From Halichondria panicea (taxonomy: Eukaryota; Porifera; Demospongiae; Suberitida; Halichondriidae), in NCBI RefSeq assembly GCF_963675165.1, contig NC_087380.1, positions 5,712,071 to 5,776,070 on the forward strand: a DNA stretch of 64,000 nt. The letters run 5' to 3'. The notes below the pieces were generated by a model. That model was not told the DNA's origin and ran no database searches. It saw only the letters and a list, made by a program, of their open reading frames with translations. Position 1 is the stretch's first letter; every line of letters begins with the position of its first letter. Below, piece by piece: positions 36,075 through 48,510 of this stretch. The translations under genes and the position numbers were made by a program.

Positions 36075-38202
36075 CAACCATGACGAGTTACTGACTCTAT
36101 ATACAATACAGAACTAGTCTATTATTTACGGAACAACGTACTGCTGCAACTTTCATACTGTTTTTAGCAAAAATGTACATGCATGTGCGTGCCAATTAAG
36201 TTTACTACTATACAAAATTCTATTGTGGAGTGCAGTATGGTACTGATTATAGCGCTCAATAATTATAATTATGTTCTGCACCCTATATATGTAATCCATA
36301 CAAACCCTTGCATGGAATATCATTATTTGACTGCATATGCTTGAAATTATCGCTCCAAAACATGCCGCAAAGTTTTTAATGAGGGTCAGCACTAATTTTT
36401 AACACATACAAACTTGTTAATGTAGTCATTCTTTCCATGTGGGCCGGACACTCGATACACCTTATGATCACGATCAATTTTCAAGTACAGCTGTTACTGA
36501 AGTACTAAAATTACAGGAAATACAGGAATACAAGAAATTGTCAAAATTTAATACCCAAATTAATATCTGAAACTATAAGCTATAATATTACGGTATACCT
36601 ATATCTGTTTCTAGGCTCTGTAGTGTTTGTTATAAAATTGAATCAATAGTTATTATTATGATACATAGCTCGTAGGTGATTAGACATCAAAGGATTGTAC
36701 TGCTGTTGTGCCTGGCCTGGAATATCAATATCACCCAGGATGTGGTAAATCAGTATGGATGATATTGATATTACCCAGGATGCAGTCTAAAGCACCACCC
36801 ATCACTATGCATGTATTGTGTGGATGGCGAATCCCAATGCAGTATATATAGGGTAGAATCCTGCAATTAGATTGGTCTATCCTTGAATTTTTACACAATC
36901 AGCGCAATAAGTAGGTTATAACGTAATGCCCTGTACTGCTAATACAACTCTTGTCCTTGGGGATACGCCCCTTGGGCTTGAGTTGTATATGTACACCCCT
37001 CTCAATTGCATGAGTATACATACTTGTTTCAGAAGCAGTCAATACATGCCTGTGAGAAATACTATGGATATCATATAATTACATTGATCACCTTAGTCCT
37101 ATCAATACTGCATATCTAGTGCTTTCACATGCACCAGATTGGATCACCATAGAATGATCACTCATGCTATAAAATGTGTCCTGTAAGTATGTGAAAATGT
37201 ACCTATGTTAGCAACTCAAAATCTCATCACAGTCTATAACCACAAAAATGTAGATCTTATTCTAAAATTGCTGATTGGCTATACAGGATGTCTAAAAAAG
37301 AACCGGTCACAAACGAGCAAATAACGACTTGCCCCATAAGCTGGTTGTTCTCTTAGACTCTCACCAATGCAGCCCTCTAATTGATCTACCATAACATTGT
37401 GGTGGTCCCACACCTACAAATTAGGAAGCTTGCATGCAGCTAGTGTCTTTTTATCGCACAATAGTCGGATTATCCATTAACTTCGACTGAAGGTGGTGCA
37501 GTTAAATTACATTTGTCATTGAGGTAGTCGCATAAGTATAGTTTAGCGAGAGTATTCATGGCTTAGTTGAGCTTGAGCATGCAACCAAGGCCAAGGCCCA
37601 TGCATGCCTATGATTATAGCTATAGGGCACCCTATAGGTATTAGTCGTTGCAAAATTTTTTTACATTAGGCCACTCCAACAAAGAACTTAGTTTCCTGTC
37701 CTGAATGCTCATGCTTTTCAGCCTATACCTCATTATTTTTCCATATTTTATTGACCCTTGCACCAGTTTTACTCTCCATTATTTGTTAATTAATATGACA
37801 TCATCAAGTGCCACAAGGCCATGTGCTACATGCATATCTACAAAACATAATTAGGGCAAGCCCCTGCATGAGGCTCGTCAAGACGGCCCATAAAAGATAG
37901 ATGATAGAACTATTATAATAGAATTACACCTCGGAGTTACTTGCATGGTTACTTGCTGAATCAAAACCCCAACAAAACCCGACTATGTCCCCACTACACA
38001 GTGCTGGCATAATTTTGAGCATAATTATAATAGGCATATTTTTGGGGTGAGAAGCTGGCATAATAGGCACCTTTATATATACTCAGGGTGGTTAAGGCAA
38101 TTAAGATTAAACAGTATGGTATATTTAGTGTTCGTAGTTTTCGCGGATTAGGCATGTATACCGCGAACATTTATAACCACGAACTTAATATCGCATGCAT
38201 GC
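36075..38202. other. Downstream flank of the GPCR, duplicated at 28-32 kb
   Basis: No gene is seen. It contains the 3' UTR and flank blocks shared with 28460-31930. A short palindrome lies around 36945-36995 (ATACAACTC, CCTTGGGGATACGCCCC, GAGTTGTAT). A relic of a CGCGAACATTTATA-type MITE lies at about 38120-38190. Confidence 0.5.
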
Positions 38203-38903
38203 ACAGGGGCGTAGCCAGGATTTGAGAGAGGGGGGTGCTTGGGATGAATGGTTTGTTCGAATTGCCGGTGTGCGGAGTGCACTGGTGGTGCAAAATATGC
38301 TCCAACGGGGGGGTCTGGGGGCACTCCCCCAGAAAATGTTTGTTGTTACATGCTCTGAGATTGATTCTAACGCAATCTGGCTAAAGAAATGAGGGTACTG
38401 CTGCTTTAAGGGTACTGGTGGTTAAGCCACATCTTCATCTGAAGATGTCCTATAAAATGCATTGTTTTGAGTTGTGACAATTAATTTAAATTTTGTTATT
38501 AATTAAATCAAGCTACTAACCAGGTTGGTTCTGCTTGTGAATTAGCAGAACAGGGTGGCAAGAACTTGCAGTTGCAGTGCTGCTCTATGAACTGGGCTCA
38601 ACTGAAAAATACTCGACACGATGATGGATGGTGCAGTGATAGCTGCTGAACAGTCTGCAACTCTGTGGGGGGCCTTGGTCTGCTCAGCCCACGTGGCTTT
38701 GCGCATGTGCACTGGATGCACTGACTGGAATGAATACTTGGAGGTGGAGCTAGCTAGTTGGAGGTGGGGTTTTGAGTTGATCGTGCAACCTAGAGCTCTA
38801 GTTCTCTCATATCAGCTAGCTAGTAAAAGGAACTTGTGGACCAGAGTCTGAGGCCAGAGGGGGGTGCTGGAGCACCCTCTGCCCCCCTCTGGCTACGCCA
38901 CTG
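38203..38903. mobile_element. Non-autonomous hAT-like element, CAGGGGCGTAGCCAGG termini
   Basis: The left end CAGGGGCGTAGCCAGG and the right end CCTCTGGCTACGCCACTG are imperfect inverted repeats of about 17 bp. G-rich and C-rich runs sit just inside each end. This terminus is typical of hAT elements. The target duplication cannot be read because both flanks are GCATGCATGC repeats. The frame at 38621-38851 lies inside it and shows no transposase motif. Confidence 0.75.
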
Positions 38904-38917
38904 CATGCATGCATGTA

Positions 38918-39194
38918 GCTGGGCGTAGCCGGCACCCGTTTCCAACGGGTGGCCGGGGGACATGCTTATATAGGATTTGTACTGCGAGGAGTGCAGCCCA
39001 ATCAGATTGCAGTATTTTCTAACATAACGATATTCATAACCGGACATGTGGTTTATCGTAAGCAAACAGAGAGAGCAGCATTCTGTGGTTAATAATTGTA
39101 TTCATGACCCTTACAGAGCAGTATTGCATATTACACAGCAGTACAAATTCTACATAAGTGACCCGTTGGGAATGGGTGCCGAACTACGCCCAGC
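38918..39194. mobile_element. MITE with GCTGGGCGTAG termini and TA duplication
   Basis: The left arm GCTGGGCGTAGCCGGCACCC is mirrored at the right by GGGTGCCGAACTACGCCCAGC, with an inner CAACGGGT/ACCCGTTGG pair. The terminal repeats span about 32 bp. Flanking TA dinucleotides at 38916-38917 and 39195-39196 fit Tc1/mariner-type insertion. It is 277 bp, non-coding, and lies 14 bp from the hAT-like element. Confidence 0.78.
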
Positions 39195-39574
39195 TAGCAT
39201 GCATACTGCAAAAAGGCGTTATTCCGAAAAAAATTTATACCCTTGAAATATACCCGCTATACGGTATAATTATTGGAGGCTGAAATGTTGGTTAATTGGT
39301 CACAGCTAGCGCACACAACAACATAGTACCTATGGTAATAGTGTTATCGGTATTTATGTCTACAATACATTTTGTTGAAAAATCGGCCTAGGACTGAGGC
39401 TAGACAGCAGAAACAATTTTCATGCACAAGAAATTACCTGATAGCACTTAGCACCATTAATTACTGAATGGTTAACTCCGTGCATGCATGGAATGCTATT
39501 AAAACTTCAGAAGATCTATAATGCTTACTCCATGTCCCAGCTCACTCACTAAGTGTTTACCAAGCTGCATAATT

Positions 39575-42500
39575 ATGTGTGAGTGTGATTCAAAGACCAA
39601 AGAGCAAGATCTGTGGAGACTACGGCTAAACTGGGCATTCATTATCTTCATGGCTCCCATGTATTCAATCAGCCTGTATGGTATTACTTCATCCTTTCAT
39701 CAGTTTGTAACCAACCCAACTGAAGTTGAAATTCTGTCACAAAACAACACTAAACAGAAGGTATTGTGTAGCTAGATCTAGTCTCGAATGAAGGAATCCA
39801 TCGTAAAGCAGCTTCGAGTGAAACTTTAAATTGTGTTGTATTATAATTTTAATACCGCTTGAATAATACACTGTATCTCAATGCAGATTGAGCCAGGCCT
39901 TGGGGAATCTGAATTATTTTACTCCTTGTTAATTTCAGCTACCAATGTTGGTACTATCATTGGTGGGCTAGTGTGTGGATTTCTTGTGAGGATTGTTCCC
40001 TATTGGTATTTGTGGGCAGTGTCACTAGTGGCACACACAATTAGCTATGTGATGTACTGTGTTGTACATCAAGGTTGGCTGATGATGATTTCCAGGCTTC
40101 TTGCTGGGTATTTTGCAGGTGCTATTCTTACACTCGGCTTCAGCTACTTCACTGACACCAGTGTTTTGTACGTTGAAGAACTAAACAGAATGAGAATGGG
40201 TGCCAAAACAGGGGCGGATCCAGGGGTGATTTTGAGGGGCTGAAGCCCCCCCCTTTTGAAAAAACTACCCATGTATTGCTAGTCTGAGGTTACAACAATT
40301 TTGCCACCAACCTTGTTACTTATGCATCTGCATGTAGACTCACTGACTTAAGAGATGCTAGACAATAGCCAAGTCTAGCTACTAAGAGTATAAAGGATGT
40401 AGGCTAGCTAGCTGGACATGCATACTATACTGTACTAGCTAGTAGCTAGCTAGCTAGCTAGCTAGAACGTCAACTATTGCTGTTGCTGAGTCAGCTCCTT
40501 GTGCAATGTTTTGTAGCCTCGATCATATCCCAGGCCTCTTTTCCTAGGCCTTGTGAAGGAGGCTATTGTGCATGCTGTTGAGCTGCAACATGGAGCAGAT
40601 CTCAGACTTTTTCAGCTAGTTGCAAGGAAGCAGCCTTATCTCCTCTCACTCTCAGTGCAGTCTGGGTAGGCATTGTGATTCTTTCATGTACCAAGAGTGC
40701 ATGAATGTAGATGTAACATCTACAGTATATACATCCTTTTGTTGATCAGAACGAGTTTTTTGTATTAACTTTTTCATATTCAGTATTCACTTATTAATAT
40801 GACAGTTCAAAGGTAAAAGTGTGAGCAAATTGTAAAAAGCAAAAAATTTCGCCTCCGGCGAGGCGGGAGGGGGATGCTCCCCCTCCCATACCCACCCCCT
40901 GGGTGGCTCTGTCACCCTCGTACGGGGCTTCGCCCCTTTCTACTAGCCCCCCCCTTTCATTTTTCCTGGATCCGCCCCTGCAAAACAGAATCAGAGCGAG
41001 TTAGAAACTATCTGTTTGCTACTTTCAGTTTTTCAATCAACCTAGGATTCATTTTAGGACCAGGTAAGCGATTTGTGTTAGCTGGTTTTAATATCCATAA
41101 TGTCTGTGCAGGTTTTGCAGTAATTGTGGCACAGTTTGAGTCAGTGGATCAGTTCAGGGCGATGGGATGGTTCAACTTTGCCTACGGTGTAGTTGTTTTG
41201 TGTGTATTGGTGATATTGTTTCAGGGAGAAATGAGTTTCAAAACTGACAGATTGAGTTATTGTCAAGTTAAGAAAAAGAATTCTAGCTGTCGAATGCAGA
41301 ATATGAGTCTACTGTCACTTTTCATATCCTTTCGAATACGTAAATATAATTATCTTTAAGAGCATGTATCTCATTATGAAGTTCCTTAACTATGTCTATA
41401 CATAATAATTTCATTTCTCTTCTTGTTTATAATGGAAAGGATCCGAATGGCCTTTATTGGAACTGTATTCAACCCCATTGCCAGTGATTCGTTTGGAATT
41501 GATGAGAGTGGTGCCTCGTACTTTGTCTTAGCTCTGTGTATTCCTCAACTGGGAGGATCAATTTCATTGTGAGTCAGTGTATTTCTGCATGTCCATTCAC
41601 CACATGTCTTTGATCCCATCGTTCCATTTCCTTTCAATTTTTCTGCAGACTTGTTTTTCAAAGACTAAAGATGTCGAGCCAGATGATTGTCCTGACAGGC
41701 ATCATTACTACAATGTGTGGATATTTAATTGTGACTGATTGGCAGACGATTCCCTACGATCCGTGCACAGAGTACAGTCCCTTTCATCATCCTGAAATTG
41801 TCCAATATTATGAAAATAATACGATCATTGTAGGCAGGTTTCAAGAAAAAAATATTGAATCACATGTTGACTTCACTTTGCCCAAACTGAAAGGAGTCAA
41901 GCTTTTGCACAAAATTAACCTCATATTTGCGAATGGTACATCTTTTGAGTCGGACTTAAGGATTAACTTCCATTGCAGTCATGTTGACAATTGTACGTGT
42001 GCTCTAAAGAATCCTACCTGTTTGCATTACAAAATGGCTGAAAATCTAAGCATTCTACTGGCTACAAGCCCCGAGAATCTATATTATTACGAATGTAATT
42101 CTGACTTCAACCTGAGATTACCAATCACAGCATGTATCACTTTATTAAGACGTCAAACAGTACTGGCAGGTAATAAAGCAACAACTCCTGTAGATGAACA
42201 TGAATCTGAAATTGAAAGTATCAATGTACTACCAAAAAGAGTATACTTCATAGCCCGAAACACTTGCATTGAGGCGAATGTGACTGGTCACCGGTGTCAC
42301 TGGATACCCTCGTCCACAATCATCAAGAAGGAGTGTAAAGACTGTCAGCCCATCTGTAGGAGCATGAGCCAGACACTCACTTTCACTCAGTTTCTGGTTG
42401 GCAATGGACTGTTGGTTTACACCAGTGCACTCCAGTATGCTCCAATCGTATCATTACTCATGAACCAAACACCAAAACAAATCCAGGTATACTGTTATAA

Positions 42501-45500
42501 TTAGCTATAATACTTGTGTTAATGGTGCGTATCTGAATTATATATGGTTCTAATGTATTTTAATGTATGTAGTTAACGAGAAAGTACCCTAACCGCGGTG
42601 TTACCTCGAGTACACACTATGATAACAAAGGCGTGGCCCTCTGGCCTTACCATGTGTGCACAGTGTCTGTCACACACGTGTCAGTGGCCAGAGTTTTGCA
42701 AAAGACTCGTCAAACTCTTTGCCTCCCACCCTCCCATTTAATACTCTATATCGGTTAGAGCTAGCCCTATATAACCACCTTTTCCATCTGACGATGTTGA
42801 TTTACCGGTTTAGGGGGCTGAAGGCTAATCGCGGGGGCCCCTCTCTCAGTACTCCCCCCAAAACTAACCACAGTCACGTGACCTCCAACCTCTATATAGC
42901 GCAACAGAGACGTGGGGGCACCTGACCTACGCTTAGACCCGGTACTGCCAAAATATGACATAATATCCTCGCGCCAAATATGATGCCTTTGCTATATACC
43001 ACAATCTGTACAACCATAGTTTATATATAATGAATATGTGTAGCCTGCAGGTATAATGAATGTGGATATTACACGCATGTATGCACACACTTGCATGGCT
43101 TTCCTTTTCTCTTTCAGTATCAGCCCATAGCGGCTATTATGAATTACTATAATAGCCAAAGTATATACCCGCACTATTTGACCAATCTAATTTCATGCAT
43201 GCATGTTTGTAATGCATGGTTGTATAATACTGCACTCGGTCGGTTCTTCACTAACAATGGCAACAAAAATTATAATAATTATAGCTACATACGAATTACA
43301 TTAACTTGCAAACTTTTAGTTACCACAAATTATGATGCAGGGAATAGTGATTGGAACTATGACGGCTGTGGGCGGTGTATCATCAAGTATATCTCCTCTA
43401 CTGAGTAAGTTATGAAGACTTAAGGTATACATGCATGCAACTGCACCAAGACAAATTACATGTACACTGTGAGCCGACCAAATAGGAGACATAGAATAGT
43501 AGATTGTAGACATAATTATTATACAGGGTTCTATATTATTATGTGTTTGGGGTCCCGTGAATTCCTTATTAATTTGTTGCCGAATTCTATGTAGTATAGA
43601 TCCATTATGTGATAATAAGTATGTACGTATACAGCATGCATGTGTATTAATTTTTATCAGAAGAAATGGATGCATGTTATTGATATAAGTTATAGTTATT
43701 GACTGGTTGACTAGTAATTATGGCTTATAAACAACCAATGCCAAGGGCGCAGCCCGAGGCTGAGGTTGTTTATAAACCATAATTACTAGGCAACCAGTCA
43801 ACAACTGATTTATTTACTGCAAAAACAGCAAAACAGTCATTTGAACATCAGTGGAGACAGTCAAACTTGCTCTCACAGCCTCAGAATTATGCAGTTAGAG
43901 AACAGTTACAGGCATAGAACTAGCAGTACTACTGTGGAGCTACATGAGCTAGCTATAGGTTCAGCTAGCTGGAAGCCATGCATAAACTTTGACCAGACCC
44001 GCCCACCACTAAATGCAGCTGCGAGGTTTGTACATGTAGCTAGCTAGCTAGCTACCTGTACTGTAGCTGTTACTGTACTGTAGCTCTGAACTAGTCTGTT
44101 ATTGTCAACAACACCACAGTCTACTTGTAATCCTCTACTTCTGAGCCACAGCCTTGACTACTGAGAAAGCACAGAGCAAGAATTTGACTACAGGCTTCAG
44201 CTAGTTACCAAATTTTGTCAAGATGCATCATATCAATTCAAATCTGCTGAGGAAGTAGATTATAAGAATAGTGCCTGGGGGAAGTAATTATGTTATAGTT
44301 ATAACACGGGCACGAGGGATGTATGGAATATATTGCACTGAAGCACGAGGGCGCCAGCCCCGAGGGCTGAGTGCAATATATGCCATGCAGCCCGAGTGCA
44401 CGTGTTATAACTAGTTTATATCCCGAGGGCATAGCAACATAACACTGTCCTAGTAACACAATATAAACAGCATAAAAAAAGACAGAGACAACTCTAGACA
44501 CAGCTCTATCTCTTCTCTCTTCTAGACGCCAGTATCTGCAGCGTATAAGATTGGCATGACCGACAAATGGCTTGACACAAAATTGTTGGAGTTTCAACTG
44601 AAATCTGCAAAACAGCCCCACCCCACTTCTGGTGCTGCAAAACAGCCCCACCCCACTTACTGCTGCAAAGAAACAGCCCCACCCCACTACTCAGTGAATA
44701 CATGGTATTAGCTGCTGGTCTACGCTCGGCCTCATAACCAAGCCAAGAAAGCTCGCTTCTACACTGCTGCAAAACAGCTCATACCCCCAGCAAAAAGAGC
44801 CACTTCTAGTGCTACGGTGAAGCAGAATTGACATGCATCACAATGTCGAGGACTAGGTCGATCTAGGAACACAGAATCTTCCACAAAATGAATCTTGGAC
44901 AACTTTAAAACCTGCATGGTTGCAAGAAGAAACTCCAGCAGTGCTGAACATTCATTCCTGCATGGCTGGACATACTTTAATACTTGTTATTTCTCATGGG
45001 TATTAATTTAATTTTAATTTAATTGTCTGTCTAATTGCCAGAGGGGCGTTTTGCGGTCAGTGCAATATGACTTTGCGGTCAGTGCAATATGACTTTCAGC
45101 AGTGCAATATGCTTCATATTGCACTTGGCAACAACGTAGCAACGGGATATAAATAATATAATTACTGGACATCACCTAGGATACGGACTGAATCAGTAAA
45201 TAATAATATATAATTATAGGTGTAGCAGATAACAATTATTATAATTATTGGTTATATGATACTGTATATCGTATTACTAGAATGTTTTGCGAGCATCAAA
45301 CATTTGCGAATTTTGCGAGGGTTGATCACTTCGCAACAATAAAATCCGCAAAACCTAAATTATTACTAGTAAATACACACGATCCTTGCCAGAACGCAAT
45401 AATTAGATTGCAAAGCGTCAACTTTTCTGCTGATTTGGCTCATTTGCAAAGGTTTTTCACCCGCGAAATATTCTAGTAATACGGTAACAATTAAGGGCCT

Positions 45501-47012
45501 ATGAAAAGGACCATTTGAAATAGTGCATGGGGCATAATTATAATAAGTCAAAAAGCAGATTTCTTCCACTGCATTTACATGCACACAGTGCAACATGCGC
45601 TATGATTATTGTCGCATGGGAGTTTTAATGCCTAACCATGAAGCATTACATGCGATGCTTATAGCCTTGATTCCAGGCCGAATTTTCGCTTTTATAACAG
45701 ATAGGCGAACAATTAGGCATGGTACCAGTTGTCTGCGCATGCATGCGCATTGTATTTGTGGTCGATAAAAATACTTAATAAACCAATTTTATACATAGAA
45801 AATTCACTGGAGTGAGCATACAGAAGATGGGAAGCTGCTTCACACTTAAGGGGAGTTGCCCGTTGTGCTGCAGCACGTTATAGCAGGCTGCTGGACCTCT
45901 CTGATTCTAGGCCCATATATTAATTTGTCTCAGGTAAACCTTGCTTGAGAAACGTAGACTCTCTAAGTCTTAAAACAACTCGATCTCGAACAAACATATA
46001 CTTAATTCAGTCTTGTCAGTTCTGTGAGTAGGACAAGATTAAAAAGAAACTAAAGACAAAACGAGGGTTTAACCCTTACCTCACACTGTCCATGCAGTCT
46101 CAGTATAGCCAAGAGGAGCACTGTTGGATAGCTGGATACTAGCCATTGCTCATGTACGGAGAAGTAGACATTCTATAATTTCTCGTATTAAACAGGTTGT
46201 AGTGTCGATTGTCGATCCCTCTGTTCAAGCTGATGATGGCAGTACCGCAAGTTTTCTAGCTCACACCATTGATGGTGAAACCACGTAGCTTGCCAAACAA
46301 AAAAGACTTGATAGCATACATACACACAACATATCTGAGCTTTATAGCAGCTTCTTCATGCACTTGTTGTTCTGTCTTCAGAACAATGCTTTCTAAGCTT
46401 CAGCTATAAAAGCCATTTCAATTGATTCCATAAACGGGATACTGACTGCTAGTATAATACTATACACAACAGTACACGAATATAAATGTCATGAAAGTGA
46501 ATGAGAATAAAATTATACATTCGTCAAAATCTGACAAACGCGATTGACGCATGCGCAGACAACTACTATACCCATTATAAAAAAACTTGGCTTGGGATCG
46601 AGGCTATACAGCTAGTGCTATACGTACATGTATTTGATGTACATGTTTGCACAAGAACAATTAACAGTTTACATAACCATGGTGACAATAGTTACTGCCT
46701 GTAGCCCTTGGGCATTCCAGTGTCAATATTAATAGATGCACTTAATTGTGCCATGCAAGAACTTAATAAATTAATTGTTGCTATGTCACCAAAGACGAAC
46801 TTCACTGTATATGCATCAATTTCATTGCAGTCGATGCTGTGTACGAAGAGATGAAGAAAAGAGTGTTTTTGCTAACTATACTGTTTGCTCTAGTACACTT
46901 TCCCTTTATCCTTGAGATTATTGCACTCTACCCAAAACTGGGACCAAGAACTACGGACAACACAGACATTGAATACAGCAAACTGAATGAATTAGAACAT
47001 GATCATGATTGA
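39575..47012 (+). CDS. Major facilitator superfamily transporter, MFSD8/CLN7-like (copy 2), exon 2 interrupted by a transposon
   Basis: Paralogue of the transporter at 21110-26903, with the same exon order and phases. Exons: 39575-39760, 39887-41063 (containing the insertion 40209-40980), 41112 to about 41333, about 41430-41568, 41649-42486, 43341-43404 and 46831-47012. Shared motifs: LWRLRLNWAF, EPGLGESELFYSLL, VPYWYLW, GFILGP, MERIRMAF, NPIASDSFGID, CTEYSPFHHP, CKDCQPICRS and YPKLGPR. Reading through the insertion gives an in-frame TGA at 40241. Removing the element with one flank copy restores an open frame (AKTESERVRNYLFA). The gene is otherwise intact, so this may be one allele or a recent knock-out. 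An upstream in-frame ATG at 39521 is an alternative start. The intron before the last exon is 3.4 kb and full of repeats. Confidence 0.72.
40209..40980. mobile_element. 772-bp non-autonomous transposon inside a coding exon
   Basis: Perfect 16-bp terminal inverted repeats CAGGGGCGGATCCAGG, with the flanking direct repeat CAAAA at 40204-40208 and 40981-40985. A 7-bp reading, CAAAACA, is equally possible. The terminus resembles hAT elements, but the short duplication is unusual for them. Inside are mirrored G- and C-rich patches (GGGGCTGAAGCCCC near the left; CGGGGCTTCGCCCC near the right) and an (AGCT)n-like stretch near 40440-40462. There is no transposase. Confidence 0.88.
43699..43801. mobile_element. 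103-bp near-perfect hairpin element
   Basis: The left arm starts TTGACTGGTTGACTAGTAAT and the right arm ends AATTACTAGGCAACCAGTCAA. The arms are about 38 bp and differ at two positions. The G/C-rich loop contains GCGCAGCCCGAGG. It lies in the last intron of the second transporter. Confidence 0.8.
44298..44412. mobile_element. 115-bp palindromic element
   Basis: The left arm AGTTATAACACGGGCACGAG and TATTGCACT are mirrored by AGTGCAATATATG and GTGCACGTGTTATAACT. It can form one hairpin. AGTGCAATATGACTT-like pieces recur near 45055-45130. Confidence 0.7.
44588..44690 (+). repeat. Short tandem repeat GCAAAACAGCCCCACCCCAC
   Basis: Three irregular copies of a unit of roughly 35 bp with the core AACAGCCCCACCCCACT, spaced by CTGGTGCT- and TACTGCT-type linkers; a decayed fourth copy lies near 44770. 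The minus-strand frame here (44238-44687) is low-complexity and not considered a gene. Confidence 0.75.
45271..45484. mobile_element. MITE with GTATTACTAGAAT termini
   Basis: GTATTACTAGAATGTTTTGCG at the left end is mirrored by CGCGAAATATTCTAGTAATAC at the right (about 20 bp each, imperfect). A related internal TTATTACTAGTAAATA sits in the middle. Non-coding; in the last intron of the second transporter. Confidence 0.7.
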
Positions 47013-48235
47013 TATATTACTCTGTACGTAGGAAAATGATTGATACATATTACTCTGTATGTAGGAAAATGCCACTTGCATGGATGTTATAGTGTATTAA
47101 AATCGTGTGGAAATGTTGTTATAATATAATTATCCAGAATCTATTTGCTTATTCACTTTCTGAGATTTTGATCTACTCAATCTGTATCACAGATTCAACT
47201 GCTTGTGTGTCTTAATAGACAAACGTAATATTATCACAGCCATTCCTTATAAGGAACATCCTACATGCACCCTGTCGTTTGTATATGAAGAGCAGTTTAT
47301 TTCCTAGTAGAACAACATCTATACACATCACATCACACCCATTCTTGGTTAGAACTTATACCCTAACCCTAACCCTAAAAATAAAGATCAGTACATGATA
47401 GCTATATACATGCATGACGAATCCAAAATGTACCGAATAAGGCCTATTATTTTTGTTGCATGCATGCATGCAGTTGAGAGAGAGAAATCCACTGCTACTA
47501 TACTCCTCTCGGCTGTGCTTTTGCCACAGGCGAGAACATAGAGCCCTGCTCAGCAAACAGATGTGACGATGCAAGAGCAGATATTCGTGCAACAGGTTTC
47601 TGGAGACGGCATGCAGGCCCTGATAAATTATTCTTCCCTGGTCCCCCCATTATAAAACTATAGAAAATGGACACTGATCCCTATTATTCTTTAGATACCC
47701 TAAACCAGCATAATTTGTAGGACCCAGACGTCAGCAATGCACATTTTTTGATGTATTAAGGGTTTTTCACCTCAATGGTTTCCCAATTATTGGGAAACCG
47801 GAGTTCATATCTGATTTTGTCACAGGAAAAGTAACACATTGGATATAGCAGAAATTGAAAAAGCTGTCGGAAATCGCCGACAGCAAATCATATGCAGCAA
47901 TAACTCATGGCCTTTCAAGTAAGTGTTATAATATATATCCCTCAAGAACTATACCACAATGAGCTATGAGATAGCAAAGCATCCCTATTAAGCTTGCATG
48001 CACTGAGTTGCTACTGAACCGTCTCTACAACGCGAAACATTCAACAAAACCACCGCAAACCGACAGAAATGGCGCCCGTCTAGATGTATAATGACGTGGC
48101 CAATGGCATTTGGGGAAGTTCATTCGAGAGAGCGTTTTTTGATGGGGTTTTTAACCAGTTTGCTCCCTTGAATAAACGCCCCTCACTATATCTGCATCTT
48201 ATCGCCATCACGAGAACCTAAAAAAAGAGGCACTA
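47013..48235. other. Intergenic region with repeat fragments
   Basis: No gene is seen. It contains a short (CCCTAA)n stretch at about 47361-47379, a deleted relative of the TAGGCCCTGATAAATTATGC element at about 47614-47728, and a TGACGTGGCCAATGG motif near 48092-48106 that resembles a CRE/CCAAT pair. Confidence 0.5.
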
Positions 48236-48510
48236 AGAGCAGCGTATACGAGAAGTCGAGCACTTATCATTTACTCCTCTCATCTTCGCTACCACAGGTG
48301 GCCTTGGCCCAGCAGCTGCAGCTTTCTACAAACGCCTGGCCAGCATGCTCTCCGATAAATGGAGACAACCCTACAGTACCACCATTGGCTGGCTAAGATG
48401 TAGAATATCATTCTCACTACTCAGATCTTCTAGCATGTGTCTGAGAGGCCGCGCCATAGATTATGTTGATCTTCCAATTCACCATTGCGAACTCTCTGTC
48501 TGAACGCATC
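48236..48510 (+). pseudogene. Relic of a retroelement polyprotein
   Basis: An open stretch of about 85 codons reads EQRIREVEHLSFTPLIFATT, then GGLGPAAAAFYKRLASMLSD, then QPYSTTIGWLRCRISFSLLR, ending at a stop. This is a conserved block I associate with the end of retroelement polyproteins in sponges and cnidarians (exact class not certain). There is a stop just upstream and no reverse transcriptase domain nearby, so it is a fragment. It lies 0.3 kb upstream of the ATPase gene. Confidence 0.6.

Noticed and set aside
40209-40980. The transposon acting as a normal intron
   Set aside because: No in-phase GT-AG pair near its ends restores the frame; simple excision of the element plus one flank copy does.
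43091-43408. 105-codon frame around transporter exon 6
   Set aside because: Only 43341-43404 matches the paralogue's exon, and in a different frame from this reading; the rest is intron.
44238-44687. 149-codon minus-strand frame with Cys-Phe repeats
   Set aside because: It runs through a short tandem repeat and a palindromic element; low-complexity translation, no signal peptide or domain.
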